Positions 54,796 through 64,000 of a DNA stretch of 64,000 bases are shown here, one piece after another (the first letter of the stretch is position 1; the number at the start of each line of letters is the position of its first letter). The notes below the pieces were generated by a model. It was given only the letters and a program-made list of their open reading frames with translations. It was not told the origin of the DNA and made no database searches. A program made the position numbers and the translations under genes. This stretch comes from Siphonodentalium dalli (lineage: Eukaryota > Mollusca > Scaphopoda > Gadilida > Siphonodentaliidae), in the NCBI GenBank assembly GCA_032622095.1, contig CP136068.1, positions 6,859,314-6,923,313 on the forward strand, read 5' to 3'.

Positions 54796-57034
54796 AAGAG
54801 AAGAACTTATAGAAACACTACAAAAAACGGAAGGGGTACTCTGTCAACTAAGGAAAGAAAGATCAAAAGGAGCTATGATTAGGTCCAGAGCTATTTGGGT
54901 CGAAGATGGGGAAAAACCAACAAAATATTTTCTCAATCTTGAAAAACGGAATTGCATATCAAAAACCCTGACCAATCTTACAAAATTAAATGGGGATAGT
55001 CTTACAAACCAAAACGATATCTTAGAAGAGACTCGTAATTTTTACCAGACACTATACTCTTCAAAACCAATCAATAGCTATCACACCGACAATGTGTTTT
55101 CTGATTTGGACAACCCCACCCTTTCACCAATGTCTGTGCAAAATATTGAAGGTCCCATAACTCTAAATGAACTTACAACAGCTTTGAAGAAATCTAAAAA
55201 TGGCAAATCTAGTGGCCTAGATGGTTATCAGTATGAATTTTGGAAATTCTTTTGGTCAGATTTAGGTCAAATTCTATGTGAATCACTAAACGAATCCTTT
55301 GACGCTGGAGAATTGTCCATCACACAAAAACAAGGCCTGATTACACTCATTCCAAAGAAAGTCAACGATCACCAACTTTTAAAGAACTGGAGACCAATAA
55401 CCTTATTAAACTGTACCTATAAATTAGCATCATCGTGTATTGCCGAAAGATTAAAAACCGTACTACCAAACATTATCAATCCTGATCAGACTGGATTCCT
55501 AAAAGGCAGATATATCGGCGACAATACAAGGCTAATATATGACATTATTTATAATACGAAAATAAAAAATAAGTCAGGGCTTCTTCTTCTCGTTGACTTT
55601 GAAAAGGCATTTGATTCTGTGTCATGGAAATTTCTACATAAATGCCTTGATATGTTTAATTTCGGTGACTCGATTAAAAAATGGATCTCAGTGTTCTATA
55701 AAAATATAAATTCTTCCGTTCTCGTTAATGGGCATATATCACAAAATTTTATTATTTCTCGAGGCTGTCGACAGGGAGACCCAATTTCACCCTATATTTT
55801 TTTAATATGCGCGGAAGTGCTAGCACTCATGGTTAGAAATAATAGAAATATTAAAGGTATAACCCTCGGTGGTGAAGAATACAGATTAACCCAATACGCA
55901 GACGACACGACACTCATCCTGGACGGCAATAAAACAAGTGTAAGAGAAGCATATCACATTCTTGACGTTTTCGCACAAATTTCTGGTTTATGGATCAACC
56001 CTAGTAAATGTCAGGCGTCGTGGATTGGTTGTTATACAGGGCGAAGTGACCATATATGCCCATACCTCAATATAATTTTTTCAGATTCTTTCGACCTACT
56101 TGGTATCCGCTTTAATACAAACTTAAACTTAATGTCAGATAATTACGAAAAAATATTCGACGACATAACAAGATCCATTGAAATTTGGAAGCACAGATTA
56201 CTTACCCCGCTAGGTAGAATAACGGTGATTAAATCTCTCATACTCCCCAAACTTACTCACCTATTCATATCGCTCCCCAACACAGAACCACAATTTGTAC
56301 ATAGACTAGAATCATTGTTTTTTAACTTTGTGTGGGGCAGCAAGCGTGACCGAGTCAAGAGAAAACTGTTATGCCAAGACTATAAACAAGGTGGCCTCAA
56401 GATGGTAGATATTAAAAACTTCATCACTTCCATGAAAATAACATGGATCAGGCGTTTAGTGAACAAAAGCTCTAAATGGACCCCGTTGACAGAACTCCCT
56501 ATTCTTAAAGACCCTTTTTTCCTCACCTATCATTATTCATATTTTTACAGTAAAGCGAAAAAGGTTCAAAATCAATTTTGGCGCGACGTACTTATAGCAT
56601 GGGCAAATTTCCTAGAAAAAAATATTAGAAATGTAAACATATCTACATGCACTCTCTGGAACAACGCCAATATAAAAATGAATGGAAGCCCTATCAATTT
56701 TGCTGCATGGCGCAAGGAGGGAATATATTTTGTACACGATCTGTTACAAGAAAGCGGAAATTTCCATACGACTGAAACGATATACTCAACTTACAAAATA
56801 CGTACAAACTTCCTTATCTTAAATAGTATCCGACGACAGCTTATCTTTTACTCAAACAAAATCTCAAAACCCATTGTCCGAAGCCCGATGCCCACCCTCC
56901 CAGATCATTTTGTGACCCTACTCAGAAATCCTCGCGGAGGACGCGATTTCTATGACATATTAAACCACGATTGCCATGTACCCACTTCCCATGCAAAATG
57001 GCAAATAGAAATAGGCGAAGAAGAAATTAATTGA
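54761..57034 (+). CDS. LINE reverse transcriptase (ORF2), opened from within the LTR
   Basis: 757-residue frame. The first 11-12 residues are encoded by the end of the LTR; LINE sequence starts at about residue 13 (REELIETL). RT motifs are complete: IWVEDGEKPTKYF, SSGLDGY, IPKK, NWRPITLLN, VDFEKAFDSVSW (catalytic D279), GCRQGDPISP (335-344), QYADDTTLIL (YADD 379-382), LLGIRF. The thumb and connection region follow. A frameshift near 57025 separates it from the zinc tail. The catalytic core is intact, unlike in the LINE at 5.6-16 kb. Without its endonuclease on the same frame it cannot act as a normal ORF2 protein. Confidence 0.92.
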   Translation: MYLLYTCVITSQREELIETLQKTEGVLCQLRKERSKGAMIRSRAIWVEDGEKPTKYFLNLEKRNCISKTLTNLTKLNGDSLTNQNDILEETRNFYQTLYSSKPINSYHTDNVFSDLDNPTLSPMSVQNIEGPITLNELTTALKKSKNGKSSGLDGYQYEFWKFFWSDLGQILCESLNESFDAGELSITQKQGLITLIPKKVNDHQLLKNWRPITLLNCTYKLASSCIAERLKTVLPNIINPDQTGFLKGRYIGDNTRLIYDIIYNTKIKNKSGLLLLVDFEKAFDSVSWKFLHKCLDMFNFGDSIKKWISVFYKNINSSVLVNGHISQNFIISRGCRQGDPISPYIFLICAEVLALMVRNNRNIKGITLGGEEYRLTQYADDTTLILDGNKTSVREAYHILDVFAQISGLWINPSKCQASWIGCYTGRSDHICPYLNIIFSDSFDLLGIRFNTNLNLMSDNYEKIFDDITRSIEIWKHRLLTPLGRITVIKSLILPKLTHLFISLPNTEPQFVHRLESLFFNFVWGSKRDRVKRKLLCQDYKQGGLKMVDIKNFITSMKITWIRRLVNKSSKWTPLTELPILKDPFFLTYHYSYFYSKAKKVQNQFWRDVLIAWANFLEKNIRNVNISTCTLWNNANIKMNGSPINFAAWRKEGIYFVHDLLQESGNFHTTETIYSTYKIRTNFLILNSIRRQLIFYSNKISKPIVRSPMPTLPDHFVTLLRNPRGGRDFYDILNHDCHVPTSHAKWQIEIGEEEIN

Positions 57035-57548
57035 CTGGAATATATACAATAAACTACCATTTTCCACGACGCCTGACACAAAGCTTCAATGGCTTCAGTA
57101 TAGAATTAACTCTATAATTATATCAACTAATAGCTTCCTGAAAATAGCCAAAATTAGACAAGATGATACATGCGTGCGTTGCAAAGACAAGAAGGAAAGC
57201 ATATCACATATATTTTGGGAATGTGAACACGTTCAAACTTTTCTGACAGACATACATTCATGGGGTAACCGAAACAACGTCAAATTGCAAGCGACTAAAC
57301 GAATAATGATAATTGGGTCCCGCTGTGTAAATGACAATTATACCACTAATTTATTCTGGCTCTTAGTAAAACAATATATCTATAGAACAAAATTCACACC
57401 AGAAAAATTAACAATTTCGTCATTCCAAGGAGATTTACGCTTTCGATATAAATGTGAAAAATATATTGCACGCCGTGAATTTAAATTGGAAGAGTTCGAA
57501 AAAGACTGGTTCTTGTTCAAATTTGCCGTGAAAGAAAATGCACAATAA
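57035..57548 (+). pseudogene. LINE ORF2 C-terminal zinc-binding region
   Basis: After the frame change this continues with LQWLQYRINSI and the motif CVRCKDKKESISHIFWEC (C-x2-C, H, C), the CCHC-type tail of L1-like ORF2 proteins, and ends at 57548. Confidence 0.82.
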
Positions 57549-58334
57549 TTACTCCTATCACCAGAAATGTTATTATTGCTACTATTATATTACTCCCACT
57601 ATTCATAGCCGTCCTTAGTTGGCCATGAATGAATACAGAAATGTCGACCAGAGCACATAACTAATTATTACTTCCATTGTGTATATATATACCCACATCA
57701 CATGTTCTTATACTCTGTTAAAGAAACTATATATACTTGTCCACCACCGATAACAGCCGACCTTCACCCACGGAACTAAGGCTACGTTCACACACCTCGA
57801 CAAATTGCACGCCAAATTTCCACACGATTCGTCAAATTAAAGCCAATTCCTGCACATATGAATGATATATCTTGAATTCTTAATGTATATTATTTTAGCA
57901 TTAGAACATATGATTTTAGATACTAAACACAAATACCGATTACACAGTTGACCCTTAAAAATAGTTTTATATTGTATGTCTGAAATCTCTAAAATTCCAT
58001 GAGCGCATATATATTTCCAGGCTTCGAAACTGTCCAATATATAATAGACGGCAATGACTGAAAATAATACTCGTAGTTTATACTCCATATTTAGCAAATC
58101 TTTGACATGTAAGTCAAATGCTACGTATTCCCCTGACAAGGTATCCCGGTTCGTGAACGTGGCCTCAGTCGGGATTGTATGTAAGTTACGTATGAAAGCT
58201 GGTATGTCTGTAGAGAGCGCAAGACAGAGCGATAGGCGTGTGTCTGCATATTAATGCATTCTTTAGATGTAACTTGTATTAGCTATGTATACGTATGTTC
58301 AAATGTTATTCAATAAAAATATAAAAAAAAAAAA
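57549..58334 (+). other. LINE 3' UTR with poly(A) signal and tail
   Basis: Non-coding; AATAAA at 58312-58317 is followed by an A-rich tail to 58334 and then the target duplication. Confidence 0.85.
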
Positions 58335-58349
58335 ATATTAGTGCCCGAA
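58335..58349. repeat. LINE target-site duplication, right copy
   Basis: Identical to 41960-41974. Confidence 0.93.
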
Positions 58350-61300
58350 ACATTAGTTTCCATGGAGGGACTCACTCGATTTTGGGGTATGTCTATCGCA
58401 AACATAAAACTTGCTATGATGTGCTCATAGCATCGGGTGAAATGCTCGTAGCAGTATATAAAATATGTGTATATGCGAGAGAATCACACTTTTGTCAACT
58501 AAAAAGAGCGTCTAGATAGTGCTAGCATATATATATATAACATGAATGACATGGTATATTGTATCGCGTTCTGAAGGACATACATGTGCCAAACTTTATA
58601 TAAAAAAGGTAATTAGATGGTCGGCAGAGGGAAAATTAAAAGTACAACTACATATGGGGTCGTGAAAAAAATTCACATAGTACCAACATGTATTTAATGC
58701 AAACGATATGACACTTATTTAACATTCTGGGAGGTCCAGTTTTCCCATCCGGCGGTGAGCGGGTATTCTGGACTCATTTCTCGCATGTATTCCAGGACGG
58801 ACACCAATATCGCCCCTTGACGGTGCATCCCACCTGGTGACGTCGTCACTTTTTCTGTTCTTCTTCCGCGTTGCTCGCGCAGGAGTGTCGAACGCGTGGT
58901 CCCTTGAAGTATAAAATTTATATATTTTAAAGGCAAATACCTCATATATATTATGTTCATCGGGTGAAAAGTAGTTTTCCGTTCTTTTAGACAAGGGGGC
59001 CACTAAACGTATTAATATATATATATACTGTACAATAGTAGTTTATAGTTTTATTGAAATAAATCGCCTGCAGTAATTGAAAAAGTTTGTTATGAACATC
59101 GCACAAGAGGGTGTAAAGTTATTAATCATCCTTTAGAAAATCCTTCCGAAATAGTTCGTCTACAGATTGCTCAGAATAAACATTTAAACGATTAGTGACC
59201 TCTGTGATTTTAATAGTATTTCACATTTATGTTATATGGTCAAATAAATACAATATGTAATTGCAAAAAGAGTCTGAATGATACCGATCCACAGCTGTTA
59301 ATCAAATGTTCAAAAGTTTTTCGTGCGATTATTACCAGATATTATAGACCACTCAGCCATCGAGTCAGTCGTTTTTTCATTACCGATCATGCACGTCAGC
59401 ATATTCGAAACAGACGCGTGTGGAACATCACTAATTTTGCACCTTTTCAATAAACTTTGTTGTCAAATCCCAATATGATATTACTAATTTGCGATTTACA
59501 CAATAATATAGTGTACACACATGAAGACGAGCATGCATGTCATTTTGAATGCCACTACTGATTTTTCATGCATTTAACCAAATGACTCTTTCGACTCGGG
59601 CTTGATTACTACTATCCAATTGATTAGCGTTGCGTTTTTGGCTTTAAAAGGTATAGTTGTTGAAATTATCCTAAAAGCAAATCTGCTACGAGCACATCAT
59701 TATAAAATCGCTGGTGCTATCGGCATTTCATACCACTGCTATAGACATGCCACATTTTCTTGCTATGACCTGCATATATGGTTATTTTTACTATGGAAAA
59801 TGTAGATACATGACTGGAAATGTTGTCTATTATAATAAGGGAATATCCGCGGAAATAGCAATGTATGCAAAGACTAGATTGTCTGGGCTGTTACCAAATA
59901 AATAAATTTTATGTAAGAAATGCAAATGTTGCCACAATTTTTGGCCTATCTTCCCGGTAAAATAGGATTAAACTGCGTCCATGTTTAAAGAAGTTTGATG
60001 TACAGTTGGGTAAATTATAGCCACAAATAATACCACCACCGTCGACCACTGGTATGTGTTGGTTTCGGTGCAACATATGTCTAACCGTGAACGGTGTGCA
60101 AATCGCGGGCCATGTGGTTATTCCGCTGCGAGCATGTCTTCCGCTACGAGCATATCCGGGTGTATGGGGTGTTAATCAAACATTTGTATTCAATGCACAT
60201 AGTACCCATTTATTTAACCAACAAATCTCTGTTCTTCAAAATATAGCACACCTGATCAGCACGGAGGAACACATGGTCATGCACCATCGACAATCTAGGT
60301 GGTACCACTGTAACTACTGAATGGAGATAGGTATTCAGTATGAATGTAAACATGTACACAATATTTCGAACATGTTATGGATTCATATTTCAGTTGACAT
60401 TCGTAGTTCTGTTGATCAGTCTCATACACACATACAAACAAGCGAAAACTCCTTATGTTACGCATATATAATGCACAGAAGATCCGGTTTAGTGACATAT
60501 TGGTCCGCTACTTTGACATCTACCTGGACCGACAGTGGTCCCTTCATATCGCGTGCATATTGAGAATGAAACTGATATTTTTTTTAAATTCTGTTCAATC
60601 TATGCTTCATTGACAGTTTCATCTATATGCCACAATTTGTTTTCGCAGCGTGGAAGACCATGAACTATACTAGTGGATGTTTTAGCAAAAGCAAAATCAC
60701 TATTGAAAAAAATCGCAAAAAAATATTAAATGGTTTGATATGGGAGAACTGACTGACAACGTGTATGTAAACACTCTTGCTTCGCGTGGACGTACATGTA
60801 CGCACACGTTGTCCGTTGTCTGTTTTGTGATGAGAAACAAACATATTACCATATTATATACGTGAAAATGGCTTTCTCGTGCAGTCTGGTTTGGTGATAC
60901 TTTCCGGTTTGGCGATAGCACGTACGCCGGTGTGATCGTGGTCAATAATGTAGAATGTAGATGTAAACTCTGATAGCGGAAGAAGACAATATTTAAATAG
61001 GAACTACACGCATAACTTTGGGGAACTTTTGCTTCGCGATAAACTTTCATTATGAACAATATTAACACTTCATTGTGTGAGTTCGTTAGACCTTGACCCC
61101 ATCATTCCATTGGGTTGTCAAATATAGCTCGTTCATTTTTGTTCATCTTGGTGACAAACTTAGTCTGTGTGTGTAATAATTATTTCCGCCTTAGCTAGCA
61201 ACTTGACCTGTCACCGTGGTATTAACACGTGGTATTAACACCGATCGTGGTTTTATGGCAAGTTGATGGTAAAGTGTGACAGTAATGTATTATATTAGTC

Positions 61301-62331
61301 CGGAATAATAAGTTACATACTTACCGCTGGTGTAACAATTTGAATACAGTCCGAGTTCCATTGCTGATTATTTATTTCAGCTGAATATTCTCGGCATGAC
61401 ACCCCTTTCCGTACTCAGAAAGCTAGGGTCGGTGCGATCGGTGCCTTTTTTTTGTTTTTTGTTTTGTCCAATACATAATGTGCCTAAAGTGCACATGGGT
61501 TTTGTATTAGGTACACATGCGTTACTTGGGCGCCGTGAGTATTAAATGAATTTGAAACAAATTAAGGAGACGGAGAGAGGGTATCGATTGTTAACCGTGC
61601 ATATGCAAGTTACCCAATATTTAGTGAATAGGATACAAATAAATTTGGTTGTTAAATCGGTTGTGTTCTTAAAATTATGATAACTTGAATATTAATCTTA
61701 TATCTTAGTAACCTTTAATATATTTGTACTTATTTACTGTTAACTATACACACATCTAACATAATACCACCAATAGTGACTCTATGTTTTGTATTTCATT
61801 TCAGGATCATCATTAATAATTTGATTTGAATATATTAAATTTTGTGTCTGATACTACATAAAATATACTTGTAGATTGTTTTCTGAGTGAATAAATTTGT
61901 GTATGAAATAAATGCGTATATACAGCATGCACACATAAAACAACCCAATCCGTTCAGTATACAGAAAGAGCATATGCAGTCCGAGCGGAGACTGGAAGTA
62001 AGTACATACACCCGAAATACATGATTGTATAGTTGGATAGGAAGTTATCCAACAGTCAACCAACCGTTGTATGCACACAGCACCTATCTACGCTGTGTGA
62101 AAAGTTGCATGACAATTTTGTTGGATACACTTTTACACAACGTTGCATATATATTTACTACCAACGGTTGTATGTTAATTATATAACGTGTTGGATGAAA
62201 TTTCACACAACACTCAATCAACGTTAATTGCACACACAGCACCTATCTACGTTTATTGAACTGTTGGGTGTTGGGGAGAGTTGGATGACATTTGTTGATT
62301 GGAAAGTTTACCCAACGTTGATTGGAAAGTA
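58350..62331. other. Non-coding stretch with minor duplications
   Basis: Short open frames only. A GC-richer patch at 58715-58960 (minus) has two overlapping arginine-rich frames with no family match. Bases 61250-61370 are a diverged copy of 63095-63215. From 62031 to 62330, words such as GTTGGAT, ATCCAAC and CAACGTT recur in both orientations, as in a decayed TIR element; related words return at 62790-62890. Confidence 0.4.
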
Positions 62332-62627
62332 AAATGGGTCAAGACGTCGTGGATAGCTTTGCAGGTATAGTATACCTTTGTTATAATTATTCTTTGTACG
62401 ATACACTGATTATGTAGGCTTTATGTGTTGAGTGTATGAGTGTACTACTTTAGTCAAATTAGTGCCGTCAGCAGTTGTGTACATTTGTAAACTTAAAAAT
62501 TTGGCAAATATAAATAAATATACACTCAATACACAAAGCCCACATACGCAGTGTATCGTACAAAGAATAATTATAACAAAGGTACACTATACCGGCAAAG
62601 CTATCCACGACGTCTTGCCCCATTTTC
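62332..62627. repeat. Fold-back of about 296 bp that includes exon sequence
   Basis: Left arm 62332-62440 and right arm 62516-62627 pair with few mismatches (AAGACGTCGTGGATAGCTTT, GGTATAGT, TTATAATTATTCTTTGTACG, and TTTATGTGTTGAGTGTAT against its complement). The right arm contains the end of the exon at 62593-62662 and its donor; the left arm carries a second copy of that sequence. Confidence 0.85.
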
Positions 62628-62662
62628 CAGTCGCTCGGGAGTTTTTTCATGCAGTCGTCCAT
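62593..62662 (-). CDS. Candidate first coding exon, unidentified gene
   Basis: ATG at 62662 in a good context (CAAGATGG) opens MDDCMKKLPSDWKMGQDVVD and SFA and meets a GCCG/GTATAG donor in phase 1. The upstream 150 bp are relatively GC-rich with GGTGCGGGCGAGC and a CACGTGACC box, promoter-like against the AT-rich background. The inverted copy at about 62327-62372 keeps the donor but has lost the ATG part. No downstream exon was recognised on the minus strand within about 4 kb. Confidence 0.4.
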
Positions 62663-63396
62663 CTTGTTTTGAAATATTTGGAGCCAAAAACTCGCATGCT
62701 CGCCCGCACCGGAAACTCGTTACTATTGGATGACACGGTCACGTGGCGGTTTTATCCAATGTGGTATGAAAGTAATACCACATAAGACAGTTCACGCAAT
62801 CAATTGTGTACATCGTACTAAACTGTTGGATACTAAGTACACAACAAATTCGCACCCAGCGAGTTGTATACAACGTTCATCAAACTAGATTTAGGGTGTA
62901 TAAATTATTTAACTGCTCTGAATAGCCTACGGTTTTTCTCAGCGAGTGAGATGTGGAGGATTATTTTTTACAAGGCGCTAGCCGAGTGAGCATAGTCCTC
63001 GCATCTCACGGATAGTCGCAAGTTCAGAGGTTGTTTACATGCCATGCATGGGTGAGGAGTAGCTGGGTAACAACACGGTGGATACTTTGTTAATTTAAAA
63101 CGTGGTAAGTAGATGGTCAAGTGTGACTGTTATTTTTATATAGGCGGAAATAATTAAGATACATATTTACCACTGCTGGAAAGATTGAATACAGTCAGAG
63201 TTGCATTGCTGATAATTCATCTGTTAAATTGTGTAGTCTCTCTTTATACACATCCGTTTACAGTTCCTGTTAAGCAATCATTTGTATTAGTTGTGATGAA
63301 GTTGACAAATTTTCTTGATTGGGTGGCAGACGTGTGAAGTCAGTCAAGAGAAACAATGTGGACATATTCACAGAGTGACGGTCAATTAATGAGTAA
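62663..63396. other. Non-coding stretch
   Basis: Contains the promoter-like patch for the preceding exon and a diverged duplicate of 61250-61370 at 63095-63215. Confidence 0.4.
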
Positions 63397-63643
63397 TTAA
63401 CCCTTTACCCAACAGAACGGCCATGTGCCAATGCATTCTCTTATATATGCGAGTCGACCATAGGTCGCCTCGCATATATAAGAGAATGCATTGGCTTAAC
63501 ACATTAAAAATAATAAAATTGTTAAAGAATGTAAGACAAAATGGTAAAAAGTGTTAAAAAAAGATTTTTTTTATGCCAATGCATTATCTTATATATGCGA
63601 GGCGACCTATGGTCGACTCGCATATATAAGAGAATGCATTGGC
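63397..63643. mobile_element. Double-palindrome fold-back element (copy D)
   Basis: TTAA at 63397-63400 followed by CCCTTTACCCAACAGAACGG as in copy A, then palindromes at 63427-63495 and 63575-63643 with the same inverted spacer as copy C. The right TTAA end is absent; the duplicated lectin flank follows instead. Confidence 0.88.
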
Positions 63644-64000
63644 ACAGGGCATAACATGTAATTCCAACTGGTCCCCAAAATGCCGGTAAATTTCCGTGAA
63701 TATTCACGGTTCTGTCTTAACAATGCTCCTTAGTTGTAAATGATACAAAGCATGTCAATACAATCATTTGACTGTTTGTACGTTATACAATAACTTGTTT
63801 AAACTGTCAATACATGTATGTTTCACATTAATAATCGGTTGTATCGTTATAATTGCAGCTCAGGTGTGGATCGACGGCCGAGATGTTAATGGGGACGACA
63901 CAATGTTGTCGTGGAGTGGTTCGGTCCTTCCATTCATCACATGGGAAAGTGACCAACCCAATGGTGGTTCACAGGACTGTGTGTACTTGTTGAATTCCAA
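63424..64000 (+). repeat. Segmental duplication, copy 2 (partner 35067-35643)
   Basis: About 98.8% identical to the partner at a constant 28357-bp offset; truncated by the window end. Confidence 0.95.
63859..64000 (+). CDS. C-type lectin terminal exon, second copy (partial)
   Basis: The same acceptor and reading frame as the exon at 35502. The only coding difference in 142 bp is a synonymous G-to-C change in a Gly codon (GACGGG versus GACGGC). It encodes VWIDGRDVNGD through QPN to the edge of the window. No second signal-peptide exon is seen between 36 and 63.8 kb, so this could be an alternative terminal exon for the 24974 exon or part of a separate rearranged copy. Confidence 0.85.

Larger units (their letters stand above)
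41975..58334 (+). mobile_element. L1/Tx1-like LINE with nested Gypsy element
   Basis: Flanked by a 15-bp duplication (41960 and 58335) and ending in AATAAA plus a poly(A) run. Order: ORF1 (coiled coil plus RRM-like), spacer, APE endonuclease, a 9.2-kb Gypsy insertion, reverse transcriptase, CCHC tail, 3' UTR. Without the insertion about 7.15 kb remain. The 5' end is probably slightly truncated, because no ATG precedes ORF1 within the element. Frameshifts in ORF1, in the endonuclease and near the RT end make it non-autonomous now. Confidence 0.92.

Noticed and set aside
58715-59003. Histone H2A-like frame (GGMHRQ...VLEYM) on the minus strand
   Set aside because: Only the VLEY word matches; the order and surrounding residues of a histone fold are absent and two frames compete.
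59229-60563. Several plus-strand frames of 63-88 residues
   Set aside because: No domain resemblance, codon pattern or splice signals; consistent with chance in AT-rich DNA.

Overview
This is a eukaryotic, intron-bearing, AT-rich animal window dominated by mobile DNA. C-type-lectin exons with clear splice signals, several non-LTR retrotransposons, env-bearing Gypsy DNA, Helitron-like arrays and many fold-back elements suggest an invertebrate. A mollusc or other lophotrochozoan is my best guess, inferred from style and not proven. Host genes make up a very small share. The clearest is a small secreted C-type lectin: a signal-peptide exon at 24974-25244 splices in phase across about 10 kb to a terminal exon at 35502-35704. 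A decayed copy of that terminal exon follows at 35871-36080, and a nearly identical copy starts at 63859 and runs off the window.

Layout. 1-5.1 kb: a 1.9-kb long-inverted-repeat element, a TA microsatellite and a small MITE. 5.6-16.4 kb: a minus-strand non-LTR retrotransposon (ORF1, endonuclease, reverse transcriptase, zinc-binding tail; all broken), split by a young LTR retroelement at 9910-15077. That element has about 98% identical 368-bp LTRs, a 4-bp TCAT duplication and a single Gag-like ORF. It also carries two arrays of covarying RNA-type hairpins, one in its 3' region and one inside the gag coding repeats. 19.4-24.7 kb: fold-back and TIR elements and candidate host exons, including a 63-bp Thr/Ser-rich coding repeat. 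25-35 kb: the lectin intron, holding three head-to-tail Helitron-like units with regularly spaced AGGTCA-type motifs and fold-back elements. 36-41 kb: a promoter-like repeat next to an AAAATGGCGGC start, then two simple-motif tandem arrays.

41975-58334 is one L1/Tx1-like LINE with a 15-bp target-site duplication and a poly(A) tail. Its ORF2 is split by a 5'-deleted Gypsy/errantivirus-like element (45586-54795). What remains of that element is integrase, a pol tail, a 3.5-kb intergenic region with an antisense ORF, a fusion-type envelope gene with a furin-like site, a polypurine tract and a 3' LTR. Both junctions keep reading frames open: LINE endonuclease into Gypsy integrase, and LTR into LINE reverse transcriptase.

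58.3-64 kb: mostly non-coding, with a fold-back containing an apparent first coding exon and its inverted copy, then the duplicated fold-back element plus lectin exon. Most coding sequence here belongs to nested parasites. The insertion order can be read directly: LINE first, LTR element second, at two independent loci.
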